The translations under genes were made by a program, and so were the position numbers. Of a stretch of 64,000 nucleotides of DNA, positions 18,264-26,798 are shown in pieces. Numbering within the stretch: the first letter of the stretch is position 1; each line of letters begins with the position of its first letter. Origin of the DNA: Commensalibacter intestini A911 (GTDB taxonomy: Bacteria; Pseudomonadota; Alphaproteobacteria; Acetobacterales; Acetobacteraceae); the NCBI RefSeq assembly GCF_000231445.1, contig NZ_AGFR01000007.1, positions 310,001 to 374,000 of the forward strand. The letters are read 5' to 3'. Below the pieces are notes generated by a model, which searched no databases, had not been told where the DNA came from, and saw only the letters and a program-made list of their open reading frames with translations.

Positions 18264-19340
18264 ATGACCATACCTGCACCTCCTCCCTCAGAGCCAACGC
18301 AGCAAGAGCGTTTTTACTCTTTAATTCAAACGATTGTCGTTGCAACGCTTGGTATACTTGCAATTTGGTTAATTGGTGATCTCTTGATGATTGTTTTTGC
18401 AGCGACATTAACCGCAATCATCTTAAAAGGCCTAGCAACCATATTACGCAAACATACAGGGCTCCCTTACTGGATTGCATTAACTTTAATTGTTATAATA
18501 ATTGTTGCTGCGTTTATTGCCTTGACCATCACAAGTGGTCCGCAAATTAGCGAACAAATTGTTAAACTAAAACATGCGATTACAACCCAAGTGGGTAGTC
18601 TACGCAGCCAACTACATACCAATCCTATAGGAAGTATGATCACCGACTATCTTCCTAACTCTGTAGGAGGGCATAGCCCATCAAGCACTTCTTTAAGTTC
18701 TAGATTAGCTGGGTCTATGACAGGTTTTATTACATCCCTTTTTGGGGTATTGGGAACAATTTTTGTAGTATTTATTGCTGGCTTATATTTTGCAGCGTCT
18801 CCAACATTATATGGAAATGGTTTATTACGCTTATTTCCTCGCCAACAACGCCCTAAAATTCGTAAATTATTAATTATAGGCGGACATACTTTATGGTCTT
18901 GGACTGCTGGACAGTCAATTGTCATGCTTGTTGTTGGTACATGCTCCTTTATCGGCCTTAGTATTATTGGTGTACCTCTAGCATTAGCATTAGGAGTTAT
19001 TGCTGGTTTAGCAAATTTTATTCCTTATATTGGCACGATTATTGGTGCTGCACCAGCTATTTTAATTGGTCTTTCCCAAGGTAGACAAGAAGCAATTTTA
19101 GTCCTTATTCTCTATTGTACTATTCAATTCTTAGAAGGCAACGTCATTTCTCCACTAGTCCAGAAACATGCAGTACGTATGCCTCCTGGAATTACAATTT
19201 TATCACAAACCGTCTTTGGAACTATTTTAGGAATGCCTGGACTTATTCTTGCATCCCCTTTAACAGCTGCAATCTTGGCCATTATGGATGCAAGTACTCC
19301 TCAATTAAAAGATGAAGAGAAACTTCCCCCTCTTGATTAA
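18264..19340 (+). CDS. AI-2E family (PerM-like) transporter
   Basis: 358-residue inner-membrane protein of the AI-2E/PerM family. Hydrophobic segments at about 18-55 and 68-92 are followed by a soluble loop (about 95-150), then several helices. Family elements include GLANFIPYIGTIIGAAPAIL near residue 250 and EGNVISPLVQKHAVRMPPGITILSQ near 290. Family members are reported as transporters of various substrates or Na/H exchangers. The name does not prove autoinducer transport. Confidence 0.85.
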   Translation: MTIPAPPPSEPTQQERFYSLIQTIVVATLGILAIWLIGDLLMIVFAATLTAIILKGLATILRKHTGLPYWIALTLIVIIIVAAFIALTITSGPQISEQIVKLKHAITTQVGSLRSQLHTNPIGSMITDYLPNSVGGHSPSSTSLSSRLAGSMTGFITSLFGVLGTIFVVFIAGLYFAASPTLYGNGLLRLFPRQQRPKIRKLLIIGGHTLWSWTAGQSIVMLVVGTCSFIGLSIIGVPLALALGVIAGLANFIPYIGTIIGAAPAILIGLSQGRQEAILVLILYCTIQFLEGNVISPLVQKHAVRMPPGITILSQTVFGTILGMPGLILASPLTAAILAIMDASTPQLKDEEKLPPLD

Positions 19341-19439
19341 TCTTTGACTCGTTGCATAAATAATACTGAACTTAATAAAAGCACTCTTTATAAATAAAAA
19401 GATGTTTTTACTTTCTTTTTTTTGATTAAATAAACTACT

Positions 19440-19465
19440 GCCTTTTTATATAAAGGCTCTTTATG
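19440..19465 (+). terminator. Weak hairpin upstream of the FucP-like gene
   Basis: GCCTTT and AAAGGC pair across a TTATAT loop and are followed by TCTTTATG. It lies between the AI-2E gene and the sugar transporter, 31 bases before its start. It could be a short terminator or a leader structure. Confidence 0.35.
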
Positions 19466-19487
19466 AAATCAATATAAAGGAAGTGTC

Positions 19488-20807
19488 ATGACTAATAAAT
19501 CAACTGTTGAGCAGCTTCCAGATGGTTATTTAAACAAAACACCTATCTTCCAATTTATCTTACTTTCTTGTTTATTTGCCCTTTGGGGATGCCCAGTCAG
19601 TCTGAATGATATTTTAATTACTCAATTTAAAAGTATCTTTAATCTAAGTGATTTTGCCAGTGCCCTCGTTCAAAGTGCTTTTTACGGAGGGTATTTTTTA
19701 ATTGCCATTCCTGCATCTCTAATTATCAAAAAAACAAATTATAAAACAGGAATTATTATTGGTCTTGGCGTTTATATTGTTGGCTGCTCTTTATTCTTTC
19801 CAGCCTCTACAATGGCAACTTATACCATGTTTTTGGCAGCCATCTTGGCAATGGCTTTTGGTCTCAGCTTCCTTGAAACAGCCTCAAATACTTATAGCTC
19901 TATGCTAGGTCCTAAAAAATATGCAACATTAAGATTGAATATCAGTCAAAATTTCCAACCTTTTGGAGCAATTGCTGGCGTTTTAATGGGAAAATACTTG
20001 GTTTTCCAAGAAGGTGACAGCTTACACTCTCAAGTTCAAAAACTCTCTGGAGACCAGCTCAGAGCTTTCCAATTAGAACATTTACAATATACCTTACAGC
20101 CTTATAAATATATTATTATTGTACTTGCAATTGTTTTGGTCTTATTTGTTTTAACCTCTTATCCTAATTGCAAACCAAGCAATACAAAAACGCATGAAGT
20201 TAAAAAAGTCTCTTTTGGAGAAACAATTTCTTACCTGATCAAAAATGCTAGTTTCAGAAATGGAATTTTTGCTCAGTTTGTTTATGTTGGCATGCAAACC
20301 GCCGTATGGTCTTTTACCATTCGTTTAGCATTAGAACTTGGCGCGCAAAATGAAAGAGAAGCTGCTAACTTTATGTTATATAGCTTTGTCTGTTTCTTTA
20401 TTGGTAAATTCGTTGCAAACGTCTTTATGACACGCTTTAACCCCAAAATGGTTTTATTTATTTACTCCATGATTGGTACGGCTTTACTCGTTTATATTTC
20501 TTTCTCAAGCAGTTTCTATGCGGTTTATGCCGCAATCTTTACAAGCGTGCTAATGGGACCTTGTTGGCCTACTATTTTCGCGAACAACCTTGAGGTTGTT
20601 GATAAAAAATATGTAGAAGTCGCAGGTGCTATTACCGTGATGTCTATTGTAGGTGGGGCTGTTGTTCCCGCTATTCAAGGATTTGTTTCTGATCACTTAC
20701 ATTCTATGCAACACGCATTTATTGTCTCTGCAATTTGCTTTGCGATTGTTGGTCTTCACTTCCTTAGAGAATATTTCAAAAAAGAACATTCTGCATCAGC
20801 AGCATAA
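19488..20807 (+). CDS. FucP-type sugar:proton symporter (MFS)
   Basis: 12-helix major facilitator of the fucose/glucose-galactose permease family, 439 residues. Asp41 in SLNDILITQF and Glu130 in SFLETASNTY match the two key acidic residues of E. coli FucP (Asp46, Glu135). The start is supported by ATAAAGGAAGTGTC before the ATG, and a strong terminator follows. No fucose catabolic genes are nearby, so the sugar could be glucose, galactose or another hexose. Confidence 0.85.
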   Translation: MTNKSTVEQLPDGYLNKTPIFQFILLSCLFALWGCPVSLNDILITQFKSIFNLSDFASALVQSAFYGGYFLIAIPASLIIKKTNYKTGIIIGLGVYIVGCSLFFPASTMATYTMFLAAILAMAFGLSFLETASNTYSSMLGPKKYATLRLNISQNFQPFGAIAGVLMGKYLVFQEGDSLHSQVQKLSGDQLRAFQLEHLQYTLQPYKYIIIVLAIVLVLFVLTSYPNCKPSNTKTHEVKKVSFGETISYLIKNASFRNGIFAQFVYVGMQTAVWSFTIRLALELGAQNEREAANFMLYSFVCFFIGKFVANVFMTRFNPKMVLFIYSMIGTALLVYISFSSSFYAVYAAIFTSVLMGPCWPTIFANNLEVVDKKYVEVAGAITVMSIVGGAVVPAIQGFVSDHLHSMQHAFIVSAICFAIVGLHFLREYFKKEHSASAA

Positions 20808-20816
20808 TTATTAATA

Positions 20817-20860
20817 AATTTCCCCTCATCAAAAAATTTTATGAGGGGAAATTATTATTT
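20817..20860 (+). terminator. Terminator after the FucP-like transporter gene
   Basis: AATTTCCCCTCAT pairs perfectly with ATGAGGGGAAATT over an 11-base loop, then ATTATTT follows. It starts 9 bases past the stop. Confidence 0.88.
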
Positions 20861-21101
20861 AAAGCCCCTTACGATACTAATTATAATAGCGGGGTTGCAT
20901 TCAATATCATTTATGGTTAGCATATGACCTAAGCTATTATTTAAATAGCTTAAGATGGTTGATATAAAACTTTTACTCTCATTATTATTGAATAACCTGA
21001 CATGGTTATTACACTTTATATAACCATATAAAATAGACAACTATTATCAGTTTCTTATAGATAATCACCTAACTATTACATTGATATTTAAAGGAGATTT
21101 C

Positions 21102-22103
21102 ATGTCACAAAATTCGAAAGATACCTTAACAATCAAAGGCATAGACACACCTGTCTTACGTATTGCGCTAGGAACATGGGCAATTGGAGGATGGATGTGG
21201 GGTGGCCCTGATGATGATAATGCCATTCAAACAATCCATAAAGCTATTGATAATGGTATCAATTTAATTGATACCGCTCCTGTTTATGGATTTGGACATT
21301 CAGAAGAAGTCGTCGGAAAAGCACTTCAAGGAAAAAGAGAAAAAATTGTCATTGCAACTAAAGTGGCGCTGAACTGGTCTGATGATAAAGAAAAAGTATT
21401 TCGTGATGCACGACCTGCACGTATTCGCAAAGAAATCGAAGATTCTTTAACGCGCTTAAAAACAGACTATATTGATTTATATCAAATTCACTGGCCTGAT
21501 GATAAAACACCCGTTGAAGAAAGTGCAATTGAACTCGAAAAACTCCGTAAAGAAGGCAAAATTAAAGCAATTGGTGTTAGTAACTTCTCGGTTAAACAAA
21601 TGGAAGCTATTCGCCAATACACAAAACTGGCTACTATTCAACCGCCATATAATCTCTTTGAACGTGAAATTGAAGCAGATGTGCTACCTTATGCCGAAAA
21701 GCATGATTTGGCTGTTCTTTGTTATGGTCCTCTTTGCCGTGGGTTATTAAGTGGGAAAATGACGAAAGATCGTGTATTTAACGGTGACGATCTTAGAAAA
21801 TCTGATCCTAAATTCTCATCTCCTGCTTTTGATCATTATTTGGCTGCAACTGAAGAACTAAAAACTTTTGCAAAAGATACCCATAATAAAAGCTTACTTG
21901 CACTTGCTGTACGTTGGGTTCTAGACAAATATCAAGGTAATATCCCTCTTTGGGGTGCTAGGAAAGCAGAGCAAATCGAAGGTATTCGTGATGCATTAGG
22001 ATGGTCTTTATCTGCAAATGATTTGAACACAATTGACGATATTCTAAACAAACATATCAAAAAACCAATTTCACCAGAATTTATGGCACCTCCTAATCGT
22101 TAA
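21102..22103 (+). CDS. Aldo/keto reductase
   Basis: NADPH-dependent TIM-barrel oxidoreductase of 333 residues from the chosen start. The catalytic tetrad is visible: Asp and Tyr in DTAPVYGFGHSEE, Lys in ATKVALNW, His in YQIHWPD. The barrel end with GARKAEQIEG resembles the cofactor-binding loop. The upstream in-frame ATG at 21081 is rejected, because AAAGGAGATTTC lies directly before the ATG at 21102. A terminator follows. It is monocistronic; its substrate is unknown. Confidence 0.9.
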   Translation: MSQNSKDTLTIKGIDTPVLRIALGTWAIGGWMWGGPDDDNAIQTIHKAIDNGINLIDTAPVYGFGHSEEVVGKALQGKREKIVIATKVALNWSDDKEKVFRDARPARIRKEIEDSLTRLKTDYIDLYQIHWPDDKTPVEESAIELEKLRKEGKIKAIGVSNFSVKQMEAIRQYTKLATIQPPYNLFEREIEADVLPYAEKHDLAVLCYGPLCRGLLSGKMTKDRVFNGDDLRKSDPKFSSPAFDHYLAATEELKTFAKDTHNKSLLALAVRWVLDKYQGNIPLWGARKAEQIEGIRDALGWSLSANDLNTIDDILNKHIKKPISPEFMAPPNR

Positions 22104-22110
22104 TTTTTAT

Positions 22111-22141
22111 AAGCCCTCTTTTAATAAGAGGGTTTTATCTT
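22111..22141 (+). terminator. Terminator after the aldo/keto reductase
   Basis: CCCTCTT / TTAAT loop / AAGAGGG, extended by flanking A-T pairs, followed by TTTTATCTTTA. It lies between convergent genes. Confidence 0.8.
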
Positions 22142-22144
22142 TAT

Positions 22145-22474
22145 TTAGGCGCCATGTCCTGCATTACCTAGATTAACAATAATCACCCCAACAATAATAA
22201 ATAAAATACCAACGATTGAAATTAGTGATAAATTTTGTTTGTAAATCAACCAAGCCAACAAGCAGATCCCGACAGTTCCAACTCCAGACCAGACTGCATA
22301 AGCAATGCCAACAGGAATTTCACGCAAGGCTATTGACAAACAATAGAAAGAAACCCCATATCCTATTAAAGAAATTGATGTAAACAACCAGTTAGTAAAT
22401 CCCTCCGATGCTTTTAAACTGCTAGTAGCAATAATTTCAACACCGATGGCAATCATTAAATATAAATAAGACAT
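22145..22474 (-). CDS. Small multidrug resistance (SMR) family efflux protein
   Basis: 109-residue, four-helix protein of the EmrE/SugE family. The essential membrane glutamate is Glu13 in IAIGVEIIATSSLK (EmrE Glu14). Later signatures are GIAYAVWSGVGTVG and the final helix VGILFIIVGVIIVNLG. It is a proton-coupled exporter of cationic compounds or guanidinium, working as an antiparallel dimer. The WSGVG motif fits the drug-exporter or paired branch. Confidence 0.9.
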   Translation of the reverse strand: MSYLYLMIAIGVEIIATSSLKASEGFTNWLFTSISLIGYGVSFYCLSIALREIPVGIAYAVWSGVGTVGICLLAWLIYKQNLSLISIVGILFIIVGVIIVNLGNAGHGA

Positions 22475-22531
22475 TCACTAAACCATTATTTTTCAGTATA
22501 ATGCGAAAAGAAATAAAAAGGAGCAGACAAT

Positions 22532-22681
22532 ATGGATTTTTTTTTATCAGTCTTAGGCATTTTAATTACTATATTTTTCATCTCTTTTCTCTTTAAGAAA
22601 TTTTTCAAACTTACGAATGCTCAACAAAGACATCTTGATGAATCTTTTAAAAGAGATAACGATGAATTTAATCGCTACTAA
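22532..22681 (+). CDS. Small single-helix membrane protein (49 residues)
   Basis: A short ORF of 49 codons: ATG followed by MDFFLSVLGILITIFFISFL, a basic cluster (FKKFFK) and a polar tail rich in Gln, Asp, Glu and Arg ending DEFNRY. AAAAAGGAG lies 8 bases before the ATG, a strong, well-spaced ribosome site. The fold expected is one N-out transmembrane helix with a charged cytoplasmic tail. It is divergent from the SMR gene and ends 2 bases before the convergent POTRA gene. I recognise no family. Confidence 0.6.
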   Translation: MDFFLSVLGILITIFFISFLFKKFFKLTNAQQRHLDESFKRDNDEFNRY

Positions 22682-22683
22682 AT

Positions 22684-23124
22684 TTATTTTTTATCTATAG
22701 GCATTTCATGAATATCAAAATGTATATTTGTTGAATTTAAACCTGTTTTTTCTATTAATGGAGTAATTGTCACTTTAATATTTTTTGCTTTATAAAGTTG
22801 AGCAATTTTTATCATTGACGCCATAATTACATTCTCATTTGCCATATCTTTAGTGTTTAAAGGGATCGCCTTTTTAAGCTCTTCTGACGAAATTTTTGTA
22901 TTTCCAGAGAAAAAAATTTTATTAATCTGAGGGCGTGATGTTGATTGATCTTTGATATCAGAAACGGTTCCATTATTGTTTTGTAATTGTTGCTTAGAAA
23001 CATTAGCATTCTTACTTGCAGTATAAGAGCTCGTTGATTTCGCATCGACTTGCCAACTCACTACCAACCCACCAAACAATAGCATTGTTAATAAAGAATA
23101 TTTTTTATTCACAGTAATACTCAT
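22684..23124 (-). CDS. Secreted single-POTRA-like protein
   Basis: 146 residues with a signal peptide (LLTMLLFGGLVVSWQVDA/KS). After a Ser/Asn/Gln-rich linker, residues about 66-140 look like one POTRA domain: INKIFFSGNTKISSEELKKA, then a helix with SMIKIAQLYKAKNI, then VTITPLIEK and IHFDIHE strands. POTRA domains normally lie in front of BamA, TamA or two-partner-secretion barrels. Here there is no barrel and no room for one, so this is a stand-alone periplasmic adaptor or a remnant. Confidence 0.6.
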   Translation of the reverse strand: MSITVNKKYSLLTMLLFGGLVVSWQVDAKSTSSYTASKNANVSKQQLQNNNGTVSDIKDQSTSRPQINKIFFSGNTKISSEELKKAIPLNTKDMANENVIMASMIKIAQLYKAKNIKVTITPLIEKTGLNSTNIHFDIHEMPIDKK

Positions 23125-23184
23125 TCATATTTTTAAATATCATCAACAATTATCAATTAAATAAAAGATCAATATTTTACTTAC

Positions 23185-24189
23185 TCAAATCCATCCTTGT
23201 ATTTCTTGGCTAATAATTTTCTTTAACAATTTTATCGCCAAAGGATGATCATTTAAACACGGAATATATGTAAACTCTTTTCCGCCTTTTGACAAGAAAA
23301 GCTCTCTATATTCATGATCAATTTCTTCTTTTGTTTCTAAACAATCCGCCATAAACCCTGGGGCAATAACGGCAATCCTTTGAATGCCTTGGCCTGTATA
23401 TTCTGTTATAACATCTGCAATATTTGGCCCTAACCATTTATCTGGCCCAAAACGAGACTGATAAACCAAAGGCATTTCTTCTTTAGTTTTTTCTAATGCA
23501 TTTCGTAACGCAGCTGCTGTTTTATGGCATTCTTGCTCATAAGGATCGCCTGCATCTACATAACGATGTGGCAACCCATGAAAAGACAATAAAATTCGCT
23601 CTGGAGCTTCGGAAAGTGTCTCTAATTTTTCTTGAATGGTTTGTTTTAACGCTTCAATATAATCAGGATGATCCGCAAAAGAATATAATGTGCGTATAGC
23701 AGGTTGCTGACGATATTGCATCAACACTCGAAAGACTTCATCATTAACAGTTGCGGTCGTTGTGGCACTATATTGTGGATATAAAGGCAAAATTAAAATC
23801 TTCTGGCAGCCTTCATCCTTTAAAAATGTCAGCTTATCCTTAACTGAGGGCTTTCCATAACGCATTGCCCATTCAACACAAATATGTTGATCAAGCAAAT
23901 CAATCTGTAATGTTTCCGCTTGATTTTGCGTGATAACTGCAAGTGGACTTTTATTCTGTGCTTTATCCCATACACGCTCATAAGAACGTCCTAAACGATG
24001 TGGACGAATACTTAGGATAATCCCTTGCAAAATGGGTTGCCATAAAAAAGAAGAAAGCTCAATAACGCGTTTATCAGACAAAAATTCAGATAAATATCTA
24101 CGAATAGACCAATAATCGGTTCCTTCTGGCGTGCCCAGATTAACCAATAAAACACCTATTTTCGGAGTTTTATTCTGTGTACTATTCAT
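23185..24189 (-). CDS. hemH: Ferrochelatase
   Basis: Inserts ferrous iron into protoporphyrin IX, the last step of haem synthesis. 334 residues, starting GVLLVNLGTPEGTDYWSIRRYLSEFL. The catalytic-site His is in LLSFHGLPHRYVDAGDPYE, and the later family element is VIAPGFMADCLETKEEI with the conserved Glu residues. The ATG overlaps the mutY stop by 4 bases (ATGA), so the two are translated together. Confidence 0.95.
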   Translation of the reverse strand: MNSTQNKTPKIGVLLVNLGTPEGTDYWSIRRYLSEFLSDKRVIELSSFLWQPILQGIILSIRPHRLGRSYERVWDKAQNKSPLAVITQNQAETLQIDLLDQHICVEWAMRYGKPSVKDKLTFLKDEGCQKILILPLYPQYSATTTATVNDEVFRVLMQYRQQPAIRTLYSFADHPDYIEALKQTIQEKLETLSEAPERILLSFHGLPHRYVDAGDPYEQECHKTAAALRNALEKTKEEMPLVYQSRFGPDKWLGPNIADVITEYTGQGIQRIAVIAPGFMADCLETKEEIDHEYRELFLSKGGKEFTYIPCLNDHPLAIKLLKKIISQEIQGWI

Positions 24190-25280
24190 GATATTTTCCT
24201 ACGTTCATCATTAGACGTTTCATTGATCGCTTGCTTAATCATTTTCTTCATTAAAGTAGAACAAGGATAAAGATCTAAATCTTCTAAATCAACCCATATA
24301 TTTTCTTGTTTTTGTTCTATAAACTGAAGTTTTTTAGTCAATATATATAGCCTAACTTTTAAAGTAAAATGTGTAAAGACGTGCTTGATCTCTCCGGCCT
24401 CTTGATATTGCCCAAAACAGCCTGTTTCTTGCATGGCTTGTTCTAAAGAAATAGATTGTTCTGCCCAAAAAGAACTTGGAAGCTCCATCGTGCCTGCTAA
24501 CACCCCCTTTTCAGGGCGCTTACGCAATAATATATTTTCTTGATCATTTTTAATTAACAAAGAAATCCCATATTTCGTCGGTTTTGCTGTTTTCTTTTCT
24601 CGTTTTGGTAAAAGCTCTGCAATATTCTGTTGATGTGCTTTGCAGACTGAGGATAAAGGGCAAATTAAACATAAAGGATTTTTAGGTTTACAAATCGTTG
24701 CGCCGATATCAAATAAAGCTTGAGCGAAATCTCCTGGTCTATCCTGTGCCTCTTGACCTTCATTTAATGTCTTTGCCAACGCTGCCAATTGTGGTTTTAC
24801 TTTTGGTAAAGAGTCTTCAATCGCAAATAATCGTGAAGTTACACGCTCTACATTCCCATCAACTGCCACAAAAGGTTGGTTATATCCAATGGATAAAATT
24901 GCTGCTGCTGTATAATCTCCGATACCGGGAAGATCTTTTAACTCTTTGAAGTTACTTGGAATAATTCCACCAATCTTCACGACTTCCTGCGCACAACGAT
25001 GTAGATTTCTAGCCCTGCTGTAATATCCCAAACCAGTCCACATCGCCATCACTTTTTCTAGTGAAGCCTCTGCCAAATCATTAAGAGTTGGAAAATTTTC
25101 AATAAACTTGTTAAAGTAAGGAATAACTGTTGCAACTTGAGTTTGTTGCAGCATAATCTCACTAAGCAATACATGATAAGGATCAGGTATTGTTCCAGTT
25201 TTTGCTCGCCATGGCAGAATACGTTGATGATGATCATACCAACGCAGAATCAAAGTGGCATAAGGGATTTGAGTCGACAT
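24186..25280 (-). CDS. mutY: A/G-specific adenine glycosylase
   Basis: Removes adenine mispaired with 8-oxoguanine. 364 residues. The helix-hairpin-helix with catalytic Asp is LPGIGDYTAAAILSIGY followed by FVAVDGNVERV. Iron-sulfur ligands have the C-x6-C-x2-C-x5-C spacing in CKPKNPLCLICPLSSVC. A C-terminal Nudix-like domain (about 230-350) recognises 8-oxoG. It is divergent from the DUF721 gene with only 10 bases between starts, so promoters overlap the coding ends. Confidence 0.95.
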   Translation of the reverse strand: MSTQIPYATLILRWYDHHQRILPWRAKTGTIPDPYHVLLSEIMLQQTQVATVIPYFNKFIENFPTLNDLAEASLEKVMAMWTGLGYYSRARNLHRCAQEVVKIGGIIPSNFKELKDLPGIGDYTAAAILSIGYNQPFVAVDGNVERVTSRLFAIEDSLPKVKPQLAALAKTLNEGQEAQDRPGDFAQALFDIGATICKPKNPLCLICPLSSVCKAHQQNIAELLPKREKKTAKPTKYGISLLIKNDQENILLRKRPEKGVLAGTMELPSSFWAEQSISLEQAMQETGCFGQYQEAGEIKHVFTHFTLKVRLYILTKKLQFIEQKQENIWVDLEDLDLYPCSTLMKKMIKQAINETSNDERRKIS

Positions 25281-25290
25281 TATATAAGGA

Positions 25291-25812
25291 ATGGTACCTT
25301 TAATTATGGATGAACAAAATAGTGATCGTGATGAATACTATAATACAGACTATCCTGTAAATAATACAGGAAAACGAACGTATGATATGTACCAAATCGC
25401 TGGAACTATTCAAAAAATTACACGCCCTGTCTTTAAACAAAAATCCTTTTCAACCGCGCAAATACTCTCTGATTGGGTTGATATTATTGGACATCATTAT
25501 GGAAATTTAACATTTCCTTATCGTCTCGCCAATGGCACATTAACCATTGCTTGCTCTAGTACAACAGCAGCAGAGATGCAATATATTAGCAATAATATTA
25601 TGCAAAAAATTAATCTCTATTGTGGACAAATGGTTGTCAAAAATATCAAATTTTTATCAAATAGAAGCGCGCTTGCCTCATTACCAAAAAAACCAATTTT
25701 ACCTATCCGCCCTCCTACTCCTATTAAAATGGATGATTTTCCCTCAGGCCCTTTACAAGAAGCTTTGGCAAAATTAGGCGGGAATTTACAATACAAAAAA
25801 AGAGGACAATAA
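25291..25812 (+). CDS. DUF721 (DciA-like) protein
   Basis: 173 residues. The central domain, residues 30-110, has the DUF721 features: a start helix with IQKITRPVFKQKSFSTAQILSDW, then VDIIG, and a strand-helix unit LTIACSSTTAAEMQYISNNIM. The family includes DciA, the bacterial replicative-helicase loader of organisms without DnaC, but many alphaproteobacterial members are uncharacterised. The start is uncertain: AAGGA directly abuts ATG 25291, too close for initiation, and lies about 15 bases from ATG 25306 in the same frame. It is followed by pta after 5 bases. Confidence 0.7.
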   Translation: MVPLIMDEQNSDRDEYYNTDYPVNNTGKRTYDMYQIAGTIQKITRPVFKQKSFSTAQILSDWVDIIGHHYGNLTFPYRLANGTLTIACSSTTAAEMQYISNNIMQKINLYCGQMVVKNIKFLSNRSALASLPKKPILPIRPPTPIKMDDFPSGPLQEALAKLGGNLQYKKRGQ

Positions 25813-25817
25813 TTACT

Positions 25818-26738
25818 ATGTTTGCACATCATCAAAAACTGATTGAAAAAGCAAAAGATAAAGAAGCTCCAAAATGCGCAATTTGTTATCCATGTGAACA
25901 TACTGCCATTGAATCTGGTGTAGAAGCTCATAAACTAGGTCTATTAACGCCTATTTTTGTTGGCCCTGCTGATGAAATCAAAGCAATTGCAGCGCAAAAT
26001 AATATTTCGCTTGATGGTTTTGAAATTGTTGATGCTAAAAGTGAATCTCAAGCTGCAGCAACCAGTGTTCAACTTATTCGTGATGGTAAAGCTCAACTGT
26101 TAATGAAAGGCAGCTTACATACCGATATTTTACTTAAAGCTGTTGTCAATAAAGATGCTGGCCTAAGAACTGGTCGCCGTATTACTCATGCGTTCTTGAT
26201 GGATGGCCCAAATTGGGAAACTCCTTATATCATCACTGATGCAGCCATTAATATCTTCCCTGATCTCATCACAAAACAACATATTATTCAAAATGCTATC
26301 GATTTACATCATGCATTAGGATATGGCGTTCCTCGCGTTGCGATTTTATCCGCTGTAGAAATGATCAACCCAAATATCCCATCAACATTAGATGCAGCAG
26401 CCCTTTGTAAAATGGCTGATCGTGGACAAATCACTAATGGTATTTTGGATGGCCCATTAGCTTTGGATAATGCTGTTAGCTTAGAAGCTGCAAAAATGAA
26501 AAAGCTAGATACACCAGTAACTGGTAAAGCTCAAATCTTAATGGTTCCAAACTTAGAAGCTGGAAATATCGTCTTTAAATCACTTTGCTTTATTGGTGAC
26601 GAAGCAGGACGCGCAGACAGTGCTGGTCTTGTTTTAGGTGCAAAAGCACCAGTTATTTTAACCAGCCGCGCTAGCAGCCTTGATAGCCGCCTTGTTGCTT
26701 GTGCAATGGCTAAATTATCTTATTATCATACTGCATAA
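25818..26738 (+). CDS. pta: Phosphate acetyl/butyryltransferase, short form
   Basis: Interconverts acyl-CoA and acyl phosphate. At 306 residues it is a PTA/PTB catalytic domain without the DRTGG regulatory part. Typical features are the LLMKGSLHTDILLKAV segment, then LRTGRRITHAFLMDG, and the C-terminal end VPNLEAGNIVFKSLCFIGDEAGRADSAGLVLGAKAPVILTSR. No acetate or butyrate kinase is adjacent. Acetyl is the more likely substrate in this group, but this is inferred from family habit. GAGGACAATAATTACT precedes the ATG. Confidence 0.85.
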   Translation: MFAHHQKLIEKAKDKEAPKCAICYPCEHTAIESGVEAHKLGLLTPIFVGPADEIKAIAAQNNISLDGFEIVDAKSESQAAATSVQLIRDGKAQLLMKGSLHTDILLKAVVNKDAGLRTGRRITHAFLMDGPNWETPYIITDAAINIFPDLITKQHIIQNAIDLHHALGYGVPRVAILSAVEMINPNIPSTLDAAALCKMADRGQITNGILDGPLALDNAVSLEAAKMKKLDTPVTGKAQILMVPNLEAGNIVFKSLCFIGDEAGRADSAGLVLGAKAPVILTSRASSLDSRLVACAMAKLSYYHTA

Positions 26739-26748
26739 GATATTTTAT

Positions 26749-26787
26749 AAAGAGTGCCTATCTATTCATGGGCACTCTTTTTTAATA
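26749..26787 (+). terminator. Terminator after pta
   Basis: AGAGTGCC and GGCACTCT pair over a 12-base loop and are followed by TTTTTTAATAA. The next gene is on the opposite strand and converges. Confidence 0.9.
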
Positions 26788-26798
26788 AATATTATTTT

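Noticed and set aside
18264-19340. Autoinducer-2 export as a firm function
   Set aside because: The family name rests on one E. coli study; members have other substrates and no luxS or lsr genes are here.
20855-21040. 61-residue minus-strand ORF between the FucP and aldo-keto reductase genes
   Set aside because: It overlaps the transporter terminator, has no clear ribosome site and resembles no family.
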